Below are positions 1 through 7,290 of a stretch of DNA of 64,000 nt, one piece after another. A program made the translations under genes and the position numbers. Each line of letters opens with the position of its first letter. The stretch's first letter is position 1. Below the pieces are notes generated by a model, which worked only from the letters and a program-made list of their open reading frames with translations, did not search any database and was not told the DNA's origin. Origin of the DNA: JBEHWX01 sp048498995 (lineage in GTDB: Bacteria; Bacteroidota; Ignavibacteria; OLB7); NCBI GenBank assembly GCA_048498995.1, contig JBEHWX010000016.1, forward strand, positions 1-64,000, given 5' to 3'.

Positions 1-120
1 GCCGCCCTCGGTGCCGCCCTCGGTGCCGCCCTCGGTGCCGCCCTCGGTGCCGCCCTCGGTGCCGCCCTCGGTGCCGCCCTCGGTGCCGCCCTCGGTGCCG
101 CCCTCGGTGCCCCCGTCGGT
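1..120. repeat. 12-bp tandem repeat, nine perfect units plus one degenerate unit
   Basis: The unit gccgccctcggt is repeated nine times without a mismatch from base 1 to 108; a tenth unit (109-120) differs at two bases. The array runs off the left edge, so its true length is unknown. Every frame is open through it. Plus frame 1 reads Ala-Ala-Leu-Gly and stays open to a stop at 229-231, overlapping the next gene. Plus frame 2 reads Pro-Pro-Ser-Val and stops at 131-133, which would be a tidy gene end 45 bases before the CheR start. The minus strand reads Thr-Glu-Gly-Gly from an ATG at 178-180. The sequence alone does not decide which, if any, is translated. Confidence 0.95.
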
Positions 121-178
121 GTCGACCCGGTGAGCGAACAATATTATCCTACCCTTTTCGAAGCGACATCTGTCACTC

Positions 179-2056
179 ATGGACGATTCGATGGACGATC
201 CGAAGCTCGAGGCGCTTCTCGACTACCTTAAGCGATCGCGCGGCTTCGACTTCACGGTCTACAAACGTACCTCGTTGAGCCGCCGCATCCAGAAGCGGAT
301 GCAGCTGGTCGGTCTGGACGATTACGAGCTCTATCTGGACTACCTGCAGGTACATCCGGATGAGTTCCCCATACTTTTCAATACCATCCTGATCAACGTC
401 ACCAGCTTTTTTCGCGACTCGGGCTCGTGGGAATACCTGGCCTCCGACATCATCCCGCGCATCATCGCGGAGAAGGGGCCGGATGATCCGATCCGGGTAT
501 GGAGCGCCGGCTGCGCCTCAGGAGAGGAAGCCTACTCGGTGGCGATCCTCTTCGCCGACGCGCTCGGCACCGAGGCCTTCCGCGAGCGCGTGAAGGTCTA
601 CGCCACCGATGCCGACGACGAGGCGCTCGCCTTCGCGCGGCAGGCCAGCTACGGCCAGAAACAGGTCGCCTCGGTTCCCCCCGAGATGCTGGAGAAATAC
701 TTCGAGCAGGCCGGCCACCGCCACGTGTTCCATCGCGACCTGCGCAAGTCGGTCATCTTCGGCCGCCACGATCTGATTCAGGACGCGCCGATCTCCAGGA
801 TCGACCTGCTGATCTGTCGGAACACGCTGATGTACTTCAACTCCGAGGCGCAGGCGCGGATCCTCGACCGGTTCCATTTCGCCCTGAACGAGCATGGCTA
901 CCTGATGCTCGGCAAGGCCGAGATGCTCTTCACCCACAGCACGCTCTTCACGCCGGTCGACCTGAAACGGCGGATCTTCGCCAAGCAGAACAAGGTCAAC
1001 CCGCGCGATCGCCTCCTCCTGGTGGCCCACGCCACCGCCGGCACTCCGGCCGAGCCGAGGCTGGTCGAGGCGCAGTCCGATCGGATCCGGGAGTCGGCTC
1101 TCGAATTCGATCCGGTTGCCCGGATCATCATCGGTTCCAACGGGACGCTCGTGATGGCCAATCATCGCGCGCGATCCCTTTTTGAGATTTCAGATGCCGA
1201 TGTGGGACGCCAACTCCACGAACTGGAGATCTCCTATCGGCCGATCGAGCTTCGCTCCTGTCTTCGTCAGGTCGAGTCCGATCGCCGCGCGATTACCGTG
1301 CGCGAGGTAGAATGGCGGCCGGGTCTGGCCGACGTGGAATCCACCAACGACGACGTTCGCTACCTCGATGTCCAGTTGATACCGCTCGTCGACGACGAGC
1401 AGATTCTCCTGGGGGTGATGGTGATCTTCACCGATGTCAGCCGTTTCAAGGTGCTCAAGGAAGAGCTTCAGCAATCGAAACAGGAGCTGGAGACCGCATA
1501 CGAAGAGCTTCAATCGAGCAACGAGGAACTGGTAACCACCAACGAGGAGCTGCAGTCGACCGTCGAGGAGCTGGAGACCACCAACGAGGAGCTGCAGTCG
1601 ACCAACGAGGAGCTGGAGACGATGAACGAAGAGCTGCAGTCGACCAACGAGGAGCTCCAGACGATCAACGATGAGCTCCGCAACCGCGGCGACGAGCTCA
1701 ATCGGCTCAACGCGTTCCTCGAAGCGATCCTTGGGAGCCTAAGACGTGGCGTAATTGTTGTTGATAGCGAGATGCATATCCGGATCTGGAATCACAAATC
1801 CGAAGACTTGTGGGGGCTCCGCTCGGACGAGGTGGTGGGCAGACATCTGCTCAACCTCGATATCGGTCTACCGGTGGATCGCCTCAAACAGACCATCCGT
1901 ACCTGCCTTACCGGGGAGTCCGAGCTCTCCGAGCTCAATCTCGAGGCGATCAATCGTCGTGGTAGAACCATCCAATGCACCGTCAGCGCCACCCCGCTGA
2001 TCGGCGTCGATGGAGCCATGCTCGGCGCCATCGTCCTCGTCGAGGAGCTGGAGTAA
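179..2056 (+). CDS. CheR-type methyltransferase with PAS domains and long coiled coil
   Basis: 625 aa. The N-terminus is a complete CheR glutamate methyltransferase, which uses S-adenosylmethionine to methylate receptor glutamates. NVTSFFRD lies at 73-80, the SAM-binding SAGCASGEE motif at 109-117 and CRNTLMYF at 213-220. A PAS domain (about 310-430) follows, then a strongly periodic coiled coil (about 430-515) built from repeats such as TNEELQS, then a second PAS domain to the end. This is the middle part of the CheB-CheR-PAS-kinase fusions known in many bacteria, but the CheB methylesterase and the kinase are missing from this polypeptide. The kinase is probably supplied by the next gene, 38 bases downstream. 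No clear ribosome binding site precedes the ATG. A second in-frame ATG lies four codons in. Confidence 0.9.
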   Translation: MDDSMDDPKLEALLDYLKRSRGFDFTVYKRTSLSRRIQKRMQLVGLDDYELYLDYLQVHPDEFPILFNTILINVTSFFRDSGSWEYLASDIIPRIIAEKGPDDPIRVWSAGCASGEEAYSVAILFADALGTEAFRERVKVYATDADDEALAFARQASYGQKQVASVPPEMLEKYFEQAGHRHVFHRDLRKSVIFGRHDLIQDAPISRIDLLICRNTLMYFNSEAQARILDRFHFALNEHGYLMLGKAEMLFTHSTLFTPVDLKRRIFAKQNKVNPRDRLLLVAHATAGTPAEPRLVEAQSDRIRESALEFDPVARIIIGSNGTLVMANHRARSLFEISDADVGRQLHELEISYRPIELRSCLRQVESDRRAITVREVEWRPGLADVESTNDDVRYLDVQLIPLVDDEQILLGVMVIFTDVSRFKVLKEELQQSKQELETAYEELQSSNEELVTTNEELQSTVEELETTNEELQSTNEELETMNEELQSTNEELQTINDELRNRGDELNRLNAFLEAILGSLRRGVIVVDSEMHIRIWNHKSEDLWGLRSDEVVGRHLLNLDIGLPVDRLKQTIRTCLTGESELSELNLEAINRRGRTIQCTVSATPLIGVDGAMLGAIVLVEELE

Positions 2057-2094
2057 CCCTGTCGGGGGGGGCAACCCAATGCCGCTGATGACAT

Positions 2095-5000
2095 ATGAAG
2101 GGTAACATCGAGATCAACGAGTTCTCCGACCAGATTCACCGGGTGAGCCTGTCGCTGGCGGCACTGCGCGCCGATTGCCGGCAGGCTCCATCCGTCGCCT
2201 CGAGCAAGGTCGAGGAGTTCCTCGAGCTTCTGACCGAGACCTTCGAGGAGCTCAACGTCGCCGACGAGGAGCTCCGTGCCCAGAGCGAGCAGCTTGCCTC
2301 GACCCAGATGCTGGTCGAGGTGGAGCGCCAGCGCTACCGGGACCTGTTCGATTTCGCGCCGGATGGGTATCTGGTGACCGATGCCGGCGGCACCATCCGC
2401 GAAGCCAACCGCGCCGCGGCCTCCATGCTCGGCAAACGCCCGGAGTTTCTCGTCGGCAAGCCGCTCGTGGTCTTCCTCGAGTCCGACGCCCGGCGCACGT
2501 TCCGCTCGGCGCTGGTGAGCCTGCACAACGGCCGCGATACCCGGGAGCTGGAGATCGATCTGTCGCCGACCGGGCGCCCGCCGTTCCGCGCCGCGCTGAC
2601 GGTGGCGGCCATGCGCGATCACGAGGGGAAGCCGGTCGGCCTTCGCTGGCTGCTGCGCGACGTCACCGCGCGCCACAACGCCGAGAAGGAGCTCCACATC
2701 CTGAACGCGGAGCTCGAGCTGCGCGTCATCGAGCGGACCCGCGAGCTGGAAACCGCCAACCTTCAGAAGGAGCGGGCCCTCGCGGCCGAACGGGATGCCC
2801 GGATGGATGCCGAGCTCGCCGGCCGCAGAATCACCGACCTCGTCAACGGCCTCAACGCCGTCCTCTGGGAAGCCGATCCGGCCACCTTCGAATACACCTA
2901 TGTCAGCGAGCATGCCGTCGAGCTCGTCGGGCATCCGGTCGAACACTGGAAGCGTCCGGGCTTCTCCGCGACCATCGTTCATCCGGACGATCAGCGGCTG
3001 GTCAGGGCGCTCAGGACCGAGGCGATCGAGGAGCGCAGAAGCGATGATTTCGAGTATCGCGTCGTCACCGCCCGTGGCAGGGTGATCTGGGTGCGCGATA
3101 TCCTCCATGTCGTCCTCGGACCGGACGAGAACATCGTCGGCCTGCGTGGCGTGATGGTCGACGTCACCTATCAGCACGAGGCGGAGCGGGCGCTGCGCGA
3201 GAGCGAGAGCCGGCTCCGGCGGCTGATCGACGCGAACATCATCGGCGTGATCTTCTGCGATCGGAACGGGGCGCTTCTGAGCGCCAATCAGGCGTTCCTG
3301 GAGATGGTCGGCTACGATTACTGGGAGATCATCAACGACGGCATCACCTGGGCCAGCATCACCCCGGCCGAGTTTATCTCGGCCGAGCGCCGCGCCGCGC
3401 GCGAGGCGCTCGGCCATGGTGGCGTCTTCGCCCCGTTCGAGAAGGAGTTCATCCGTCGCGACGGCACCCGCGTGCCGGTGCTGGTGGGTGGGGCCTATCT
3501 CGACGATGCCGGCGACTGGTCCGAGGAGACCGGCGTCAGCGGCGACTTCGTCTGCTTCGTCCTCGATCTGACCGAGCAGCGCCGCGTCACCGAGGCGCTC
3601 CGCCTGCGCGACAGGGCGATCTCCTCGACGATGGATGGGATCATCATCACCGATGCCTCCGCTCCCGAGGGCCCGATGATCTACGTGAATCCGGCCGTCG
3701 AGACGATCACCGGCTACACGGCCGAGGAACTGATCGGCAACAACCCGAGGATGCTCCAGGGGCCCGATACCGATCAGGCGGCGCTCGACGAGATCCGCAA
3801 GGCGATCATCCGCCGCCGCTCCTGCCGCGCCACCGTGCTCAACTACCGGAAGGACGGCACCCCGTTCTGGTGCGAGCTGACGATCTCCCCGGTGCGGAGT
3901 GCCGGCGGCGACGTGAGGATGTTCGTGGGGGTGATGCAGGACGTGACGCAGCGGAAAGAGGCCGAGGAGGAGATTCGGCGGCTGAACCGCGACCTGGAGC
4001 GCCGCATCTCGGAGTTCCAGACGCTGCTGGAGGTCCTGCCGGTCGGCATTGTGATCGCGGAGGATGCCGGCTGCAACTCGCTGACGATCAACCCGACGAT
4101 GGCCGGCTATCTCGGCCAGGCTCCGGTGATGGTGCCGGACGCGCGCCGCCTATTCGACGGCCTCAAGATGTGCCAGGGGGAGCGGGACCTCTCGCCGCGC
4201 GATCTGCCGATGTACCGCGCCGCGCGGGAGGGACGGGCCGTCCGGAGCTTCGAGTTCGAGGTGATCGATGTTGCCGATCGTCGATTCGTCACCGCCTCGG
4301 CCGCGCCGCTGTTCGATGAGCGGGGAAGCGCCCGCGGCGCGATCGGCGCCTTCGTCGACATCACCGAGATGAAGCACGCCGAGCGGGAGAACATCACGAT
4401 GCGGCGCGCCGCCGAGGAGGCCAATCGCGCCAAGGACCGCTTCCTGGCCATCCTGAGCCACGAGCTCAGGACGCCGCTGACGCCGGTCGTCGCCGCCGCG
4501 CAGATGCTCCTCGGGCGCCACGACATGCCGGGGGATCTGCTGCCGCTGACCGACATCATCGCCCGGAACATCGAGGTGGAGGTGCGCCTGATCGACGACC
4601 TGCTGGACCTGACCGGGATCGAGACCGGGAAGCTGGCGCTCCGTCTGGAGGCGGTCGACATCTACGATATTCTCGGCAACGTGCTCCAGATGTTCCAGAC
4701 CCAGGTGCTCGACAAGCGGCTCGGCGTGGTGCTGGAGCCCGCGGCGGCCGGGCACGTGGTGCTCGGCGATCCCTCCCGTCTGAAGCAGATCTTCTGGAAT
4801 CTTCTCAAGAACGCCGTGAAGTACACACCTCAGGGGGGAACGATCACGCTCAGTGCCCGGAACGATCAGGATGGGCGTCTAAGAATCGAGGTGCGCGATA
4901 CCGGCATCGGCATCGATCCGCCGCTGATGGAGCGGATCTTCGAGCCGTTCGTCCAGGGAGAGAAACGGGAGGAGCGGGGGGGATTCGGCGGGCTCGGACT

Positions 5001-5544
5001 CGGCCTGGCGATCACCAGGGCCCTGACCGAGCTCCATGGCGGGAGCATCGACGTGGCAAGCGAGGGGGCCGGCCACGGGTCGGTCTTCACCATCCTTCTC
5101 GATCCGGTCGGCCATGAGCAGGAGATGTCGGTCGCTCCTCCCGATCCGCAGGTCGCGCCCGCCAAGGAGACCGGACGTCGCATCCTGCTGGTGGACGACC
5201 ATCACGACACGCGGAAGGTGCTGGAGCTGCTGCTCCGCCAGGCGGGGCACGAGGTGGTGGAGGCATCCAGCGTCACCTCGGCGCTCGAGGCGGCCCGCGC
5301 CGCCGACATCGACATGGTGATCAGCGACATCGGCCTGCCGGACGGCACCGGAATCGACCTGATGCTCGAGCTTCGCCGCGAGCGGGATCTGCCGGGCATC
5401 GCGTTGAGCGGATTCGGGATGCCGGAGGATATCCGTCGCAGCAGGGAGGCGGGGTTCAGCATGCATCTGACCAAGCCGGTCTCCTTCGCCCAGATCCAGC
5501 GCGCGATCGAAGCGCTGACGCGGGAAGCTGACGCGGGAAGCTGA
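2095..5544 (+). CDS. Multi-PAS hybrid histidine kinase with C-terminal receiver
   Basis: 1149 aa, cytoplasmic (no membrane segment seen). After an N-terminal helical segment come about five PAS domains, roughly at 80-190, 245-365, 370-495, 500-615 and 635-760. The HisKA box LSHELRTPL follows with phospho-accepting His789. The HATPase carries the N box (WNLLKNAVKYTP), the DTGIGI G1 box and GGLGLGLAI. A receiver domain ends the protein, with acceptor Asp1078 in SDIGLPDG and the conserved TKP lysine. The fourth PAS looks LOV-like (GPDTD, NYRKDGTPFW), but the position of the flavin-adduct cysteine is proline (NNPRMLQ). It lies 38 bases after the CheR-PAS gene and is probably co-transcribed with it. 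It likely passes phosphate to its own receiver or to an unseen regulator; no DNA-binding output is present. Confidence 0.93.
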   Translation: MKGNIEINEFSDQIHRVSLSLAALRADCRQAPSVASSKVEEFLELLTETFEELNVADEELRAQSEQLASTQMLVEVERQRYRDLFDFAPDGYLVTDAGGTIREANRAAASMLGKRPEFLVGKPLVVFLESDARRTFRSALVSLHNGRDTRELEIDLSPTGRPPFRAALTVAAMRDHEGKPVGLRWLLRDVTARHNAEKELHILNAELELRVIERTRELETANLQKERALAAERDARMDAELAGRRITDLVNGLNAVLWEADPATFEYTYVSEHAVELVGHPVEHWKRPGFSATIVHPDDQRLVRALRTEAIEERRSDDFEYRVVTARGRVIWVRDILHVVLGPDENIVGLRGVMVDVTYQHEAERALRESESRLRRLIDANIIGVIFCDRNGALLSANQAFLEMVGYDYWEIINDGITWASITPAEFISAERRAAREALGHGGVFAPFEKEFIRRDGTRVPVLVGGAYLDDAGDWSEETGVSGDFVCFVLDLTEQRRVTEALRLRDRAISSTMDGIIITDASAPEGPMIYVNPAVETITGYTAEELIGNNPRMLQGPDTDQAALDEIRKAIIRRRSCRATVLNYRKDGTPFWCELTISPVRSAGGDVRMFVGVMQDVTQRKEAEEEIRRLNRDLERRISEFQTLLEVLPVGIVIAEDAGCNSLTINPTMAGYLGQAPVMVPDARRLFDGLKMCQGERDLSPRDLPMYRAAREGRAVRSFEFEVIDVADRRFVTASAAPLFDERGSARGAIGAFVDITEMKHAERENITMRRAAEEANRAKDRFLAILSHELRTPLTPVVAAAQMLLGRHDMPGDLLPLTDIIARNIEVEVRLIDDLLDLTGIETGKLALRLEAVDIYDILGNVLQMFQTQVLDKRLGVVLEPAAAGHVVLGDPSRLKQIFWNLLKNAVKYTPQGGTITLSARNDQDGRLRIEVRDTGIGIDPPLMERIFEPFVQGEKREERGGFGGLGLGLAITRALTELHGGSIDVASEGAGHGSVFTILLDPVGHEQEMSVAPPDPQVAPAKETGRRILLVDDHHDTRKVLELLLRQAGHEVVEASSVTSALEAARAADIDMVISDIGLPDGTGIDLMLELRRERDLPGIALSGFGMPEDIRRSREAGFSMHLTKPVSFAQIQRAIEALTREADAGS

Positions 5545-5658
5545 TCCGAGAAGTGGTTTGAGGTGGTTCCGCGCCGACGGCCGCGAGCGAATGTCGCGAG
5601 CACGGTACGTGAAAGGGAAAATGTGATGAGCCCCGGATGCGGCAATGTTGCGGAAAGC

Positions 5659-5682
5659 GGGGCGGCCATGCGTGGCCGCCCC
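5659..5682. terminator. Strong hairpin between convergent genes
   Basis: A perfect 10-bp inverted repeat (ggggcggcca / tggccgcccc) with a 4-base loop, followed by gttctcattt. It lies between the stops of the plus-strand kinase (5544) and the minus-strand modA-like gene (5698), so it probably terminates both. The T-rich tail is short. Confidence 0.75.
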
Positions 5683-5697
5683 GTTCTCATTTCATCC

Positions 5698-6540
5698 TCA
5701 TTTCGTCGAGATCATCTCCCGCCGGAACCCGTGGCGCGCGAAGATCGCCGCCCCATCTGCGCCGTTGATCAGCGCGAGGAACCGTCCGGCGTCGGCGGGG
5801 TTGCGCGCGCCGGCGGTGATCGCCGCGCCGTAGGTGATCGGATCGTGCAGCGAGCCGGGCACGCGCAGCAGCACTCGTACATGGTCGGCCGCGGTGGCCG
5901 CGTCGGTCGCGTAGACCAGCCCGGCATCGGCCTCGCCGGTCGCCACGTAATCGAGCACCTGCCGGACGTTGGTGCCGAAGACGAAGCGATCCTTCAGTCG
6001 GTCCCAGGCTCCGGTGGCGCGGAGCGCCTGCTCCGAATAGCTCCTGACCGGCACGCCGGGGGCGCCGAGCGCGATCCGCGCGATCCCCGCCCCGGAGAGC
6101 TCGGCGAGACTGTCGATCGGCGCGGTCTCCGCGCCGCCGATCACCACCAGATCGTTCACCGCGATCCGCGAGCGCGTTCCGGCCGCGATCTTTCCCTTCG
6201 CCGCGAGCGTGTCGAGCACCGCGTCGGAGGCGGAGGCGAACACGTCCACCGGCGCTCCCTGTTCGATCTGGCGGGCCAGCAGGTTCGACGCGCCGAGCGT
6301 CACGCTCACGTGCACGCCGGGATTGTGCTCCTCATAGAGCCGCGCCGCCTCGGTGAACACTTCCTTCAGCGAGGCGGCGGCCGACACCACCAGCTCCCGC
6401 TGCTCGGGGCCGCCGGTGGACTTCCCGGCCTCCTCCCGCCGGGAGCAGGCGGACGTCGTCAGCAACAGAATGAACACCGCGAAGATGGCGGCGAGCGTCG
6501 CATGGCGGCGGATGGATCCGCTCGAGCGGAGGGTTGTCAT
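5698..6540 (-). CDS. modA: ModA-type molybdate/oxyanion ABC transporter binding protein
   Basis: 280 aa. It starts with MTTLRSSG, a hydrophobic signal segment, then TTSAC, which resembles a lipobox (Cys32), so it is probably an exported lipoprotein. The mature part has ModA-family features: VVSAAASLKEVF near the start, LGASNLLARQIEQGAPVDVFASAS, and a C-terminal GEADAGLVY segment. It should capture molybdate, tungstate or a similar oxyanion for an ABC importer, but no permease (modB) or ATPase (modC) gene is nearby. The longer upstream open frame to 7164 was rejected because it runs antisense-free but out of frame through the msrC gene and lacks similarity. Its ATG overlaps the msrC stop in an ATGA arrangement, so translation is coupled. 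Terminated by the hairpin at 5659-5682. Confidence 0.85.
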   Translation of the reverse strand: MTTLRSSGSIRRHATLAAIFAVFILLLTTSACSRREEAGKSTGGPEQRELVVSAAASLKEVFTEAARLYEEHNPGVHVSVTLGASNLLARQIEQGAPVDVFASASDAVLDTLAAKGKIAAGTRSRIAVNDLVVIGGAETAPIDSLAELSGAGIARIALGAPGVPVRSYSEQALRATGAWDRLKDRFVFGTNVRQVLDYVATGEADAGLVYATDAATAADHVRVLLRVPGSLHDPITYGAAITAGARNPADAGRFLALINGADGAAIFARHGFRREMISTK

Positions 6541-7094
6541 CGATCTTCTCCGTGATGGCTCGTGGCCGGCGCGCTCGGCCTGCCGCCGGGAAGCAGCTCC
6601 GGATCGGTCGCGGCCAGAAGAATGGCGACCGCGTGCTCCAGCCCGTCGCGATCCTCCCCGTCGAAGCGGGCCGTCGTCGGGCTGTCGACATCCAGCACGC
6701 CGATGAGCCGGTCGCCGTCGACGATCGGGATCACGATCTCCGAACGGGAGGCGGCATCGCAGGCGATGTGGCCGGGAAAGGCCTCCACATCCTCGACAAG
6801 GACCGTCCGCCGGAGCTCCGCGGCGGTTCCGCAGACCCCCTTGCCGAGGGGAATTCTGACGCAGGCCGGTTTGCCGCAGAAGGGGCCGAGCACCAGCTCC
6901 CCCTCCTTGAACAGATAGAATCCGGCCCAGTTCAGCCCCGGAAGTCCATGAAAGAGGAGGGACGCCATGTTGGCCATGTTGGCGATCGGATCCCGCTCGC
7001 CGGCGAGGAGGGATTCCAGTTGGGCCAGCAGCAGCCGGTAGACGTCGGGCTTGCTCGGCCGATCGGTATCGGCCGGAAAGTCGAAATGGAACAT
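6537..7094 (-). CDS. msrC: Free methionine-(R)-sulfoxide reductase (GAF-fold fRMsr)
   Basis: 185 aa from the ATG at 7094. A single GAF domain carries the family signature: GPFCGKPACVRIPLGKGVCG, then FPGHIACDAASRSEIV and GVLDVDS. The catalytic and recycling cysteines of the family lie in the ACVRI, GVCGTA and HIACDA segments, and all three are present. The enzyme reduces free methionine-(R)-sulfoxide in the cytoplasm, normally with thioredoxin. An ATG at 7154 would add 20 residues unlike the family, so the shorter start is preferred. A minus-strand GATATTTG box (7134-7141), close to the Bacteroidota -7 consensus, lies 39 bases upstream. First gene of a two-gene operon with modA (4-base overlap), a pairing I do not recognise from other genomes. 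Confidence 0.92.
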   Translation of the reverse strand: MFHFDFPADTDRPSKPDVYRLLLAQLESLLAGERDPIANMANMASLLFHGLPGLNWAGFYLFKEGELVLGPFCGKPACVRIPLGKGVCGTAAELRRTVLVEDVEAFPGHIACDAASRSEIVIPIVDGDRLIGVLDVDSPTTARFDGEDRDGLEHAVAILLAATDPELLPGGRPSAPATSHHGEDR

Positions 7095-7241
7095 ATGGAG
7101 AGCGGAATTGTTGCCGGATCGTTCGAATCGGAACAAATATCCGGCTCCCGGCACCTTCCGGCAAAATTGGTCCGACTCTTGGTCGGATCGGTTCAGGGAC
7201 CGGACGGACGGTCGAATTTCAAGGTAAGCGCCGTCACTGAC

Positions 7242-7249
7242 TATCTTTG
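7242..7249 (+). promoter_or_regulatory. Candidate Bacteroidota-type -7 box (TATCTTTG)
   Basis: TATCTTTG is an exact match to the TAnnTTTG -7 consensus of Bacteroidota primary-sigma promoters. It sits 41 bases before the ATG at 7291 of the membrane-anchored kinase. No good -33 TTTG is seen at the expected distance (the nearest is tttc at 7217-7220), so the call rests on one box. Confidence 0.4.
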
Positions 7250-7290
7250 TCCGGTTTCACTGAACGTTCCTGCTCAATCATGAGGAATGC

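Noticed and set aside
1..120. Possible CRISPR array
   Set aside because: The repeats are directly adjacent 12-bp units with no spacers, so this is a simple tandem repeat.
1792..3417. 541-codon minus-strand open frame, and similar ones at 8692-10539 and 12213-13904
   Set aside because: All are shadows of the hybrid kinase genes with repeated Leu/Arg/His/Asp patterns and no domain.
7115..7130. gttcgaatc, resembling a tRNA T-loop
   Set aside because: The flanking sequence cannot form a cloverleaf; no acceptor or anticodon arm is seen.
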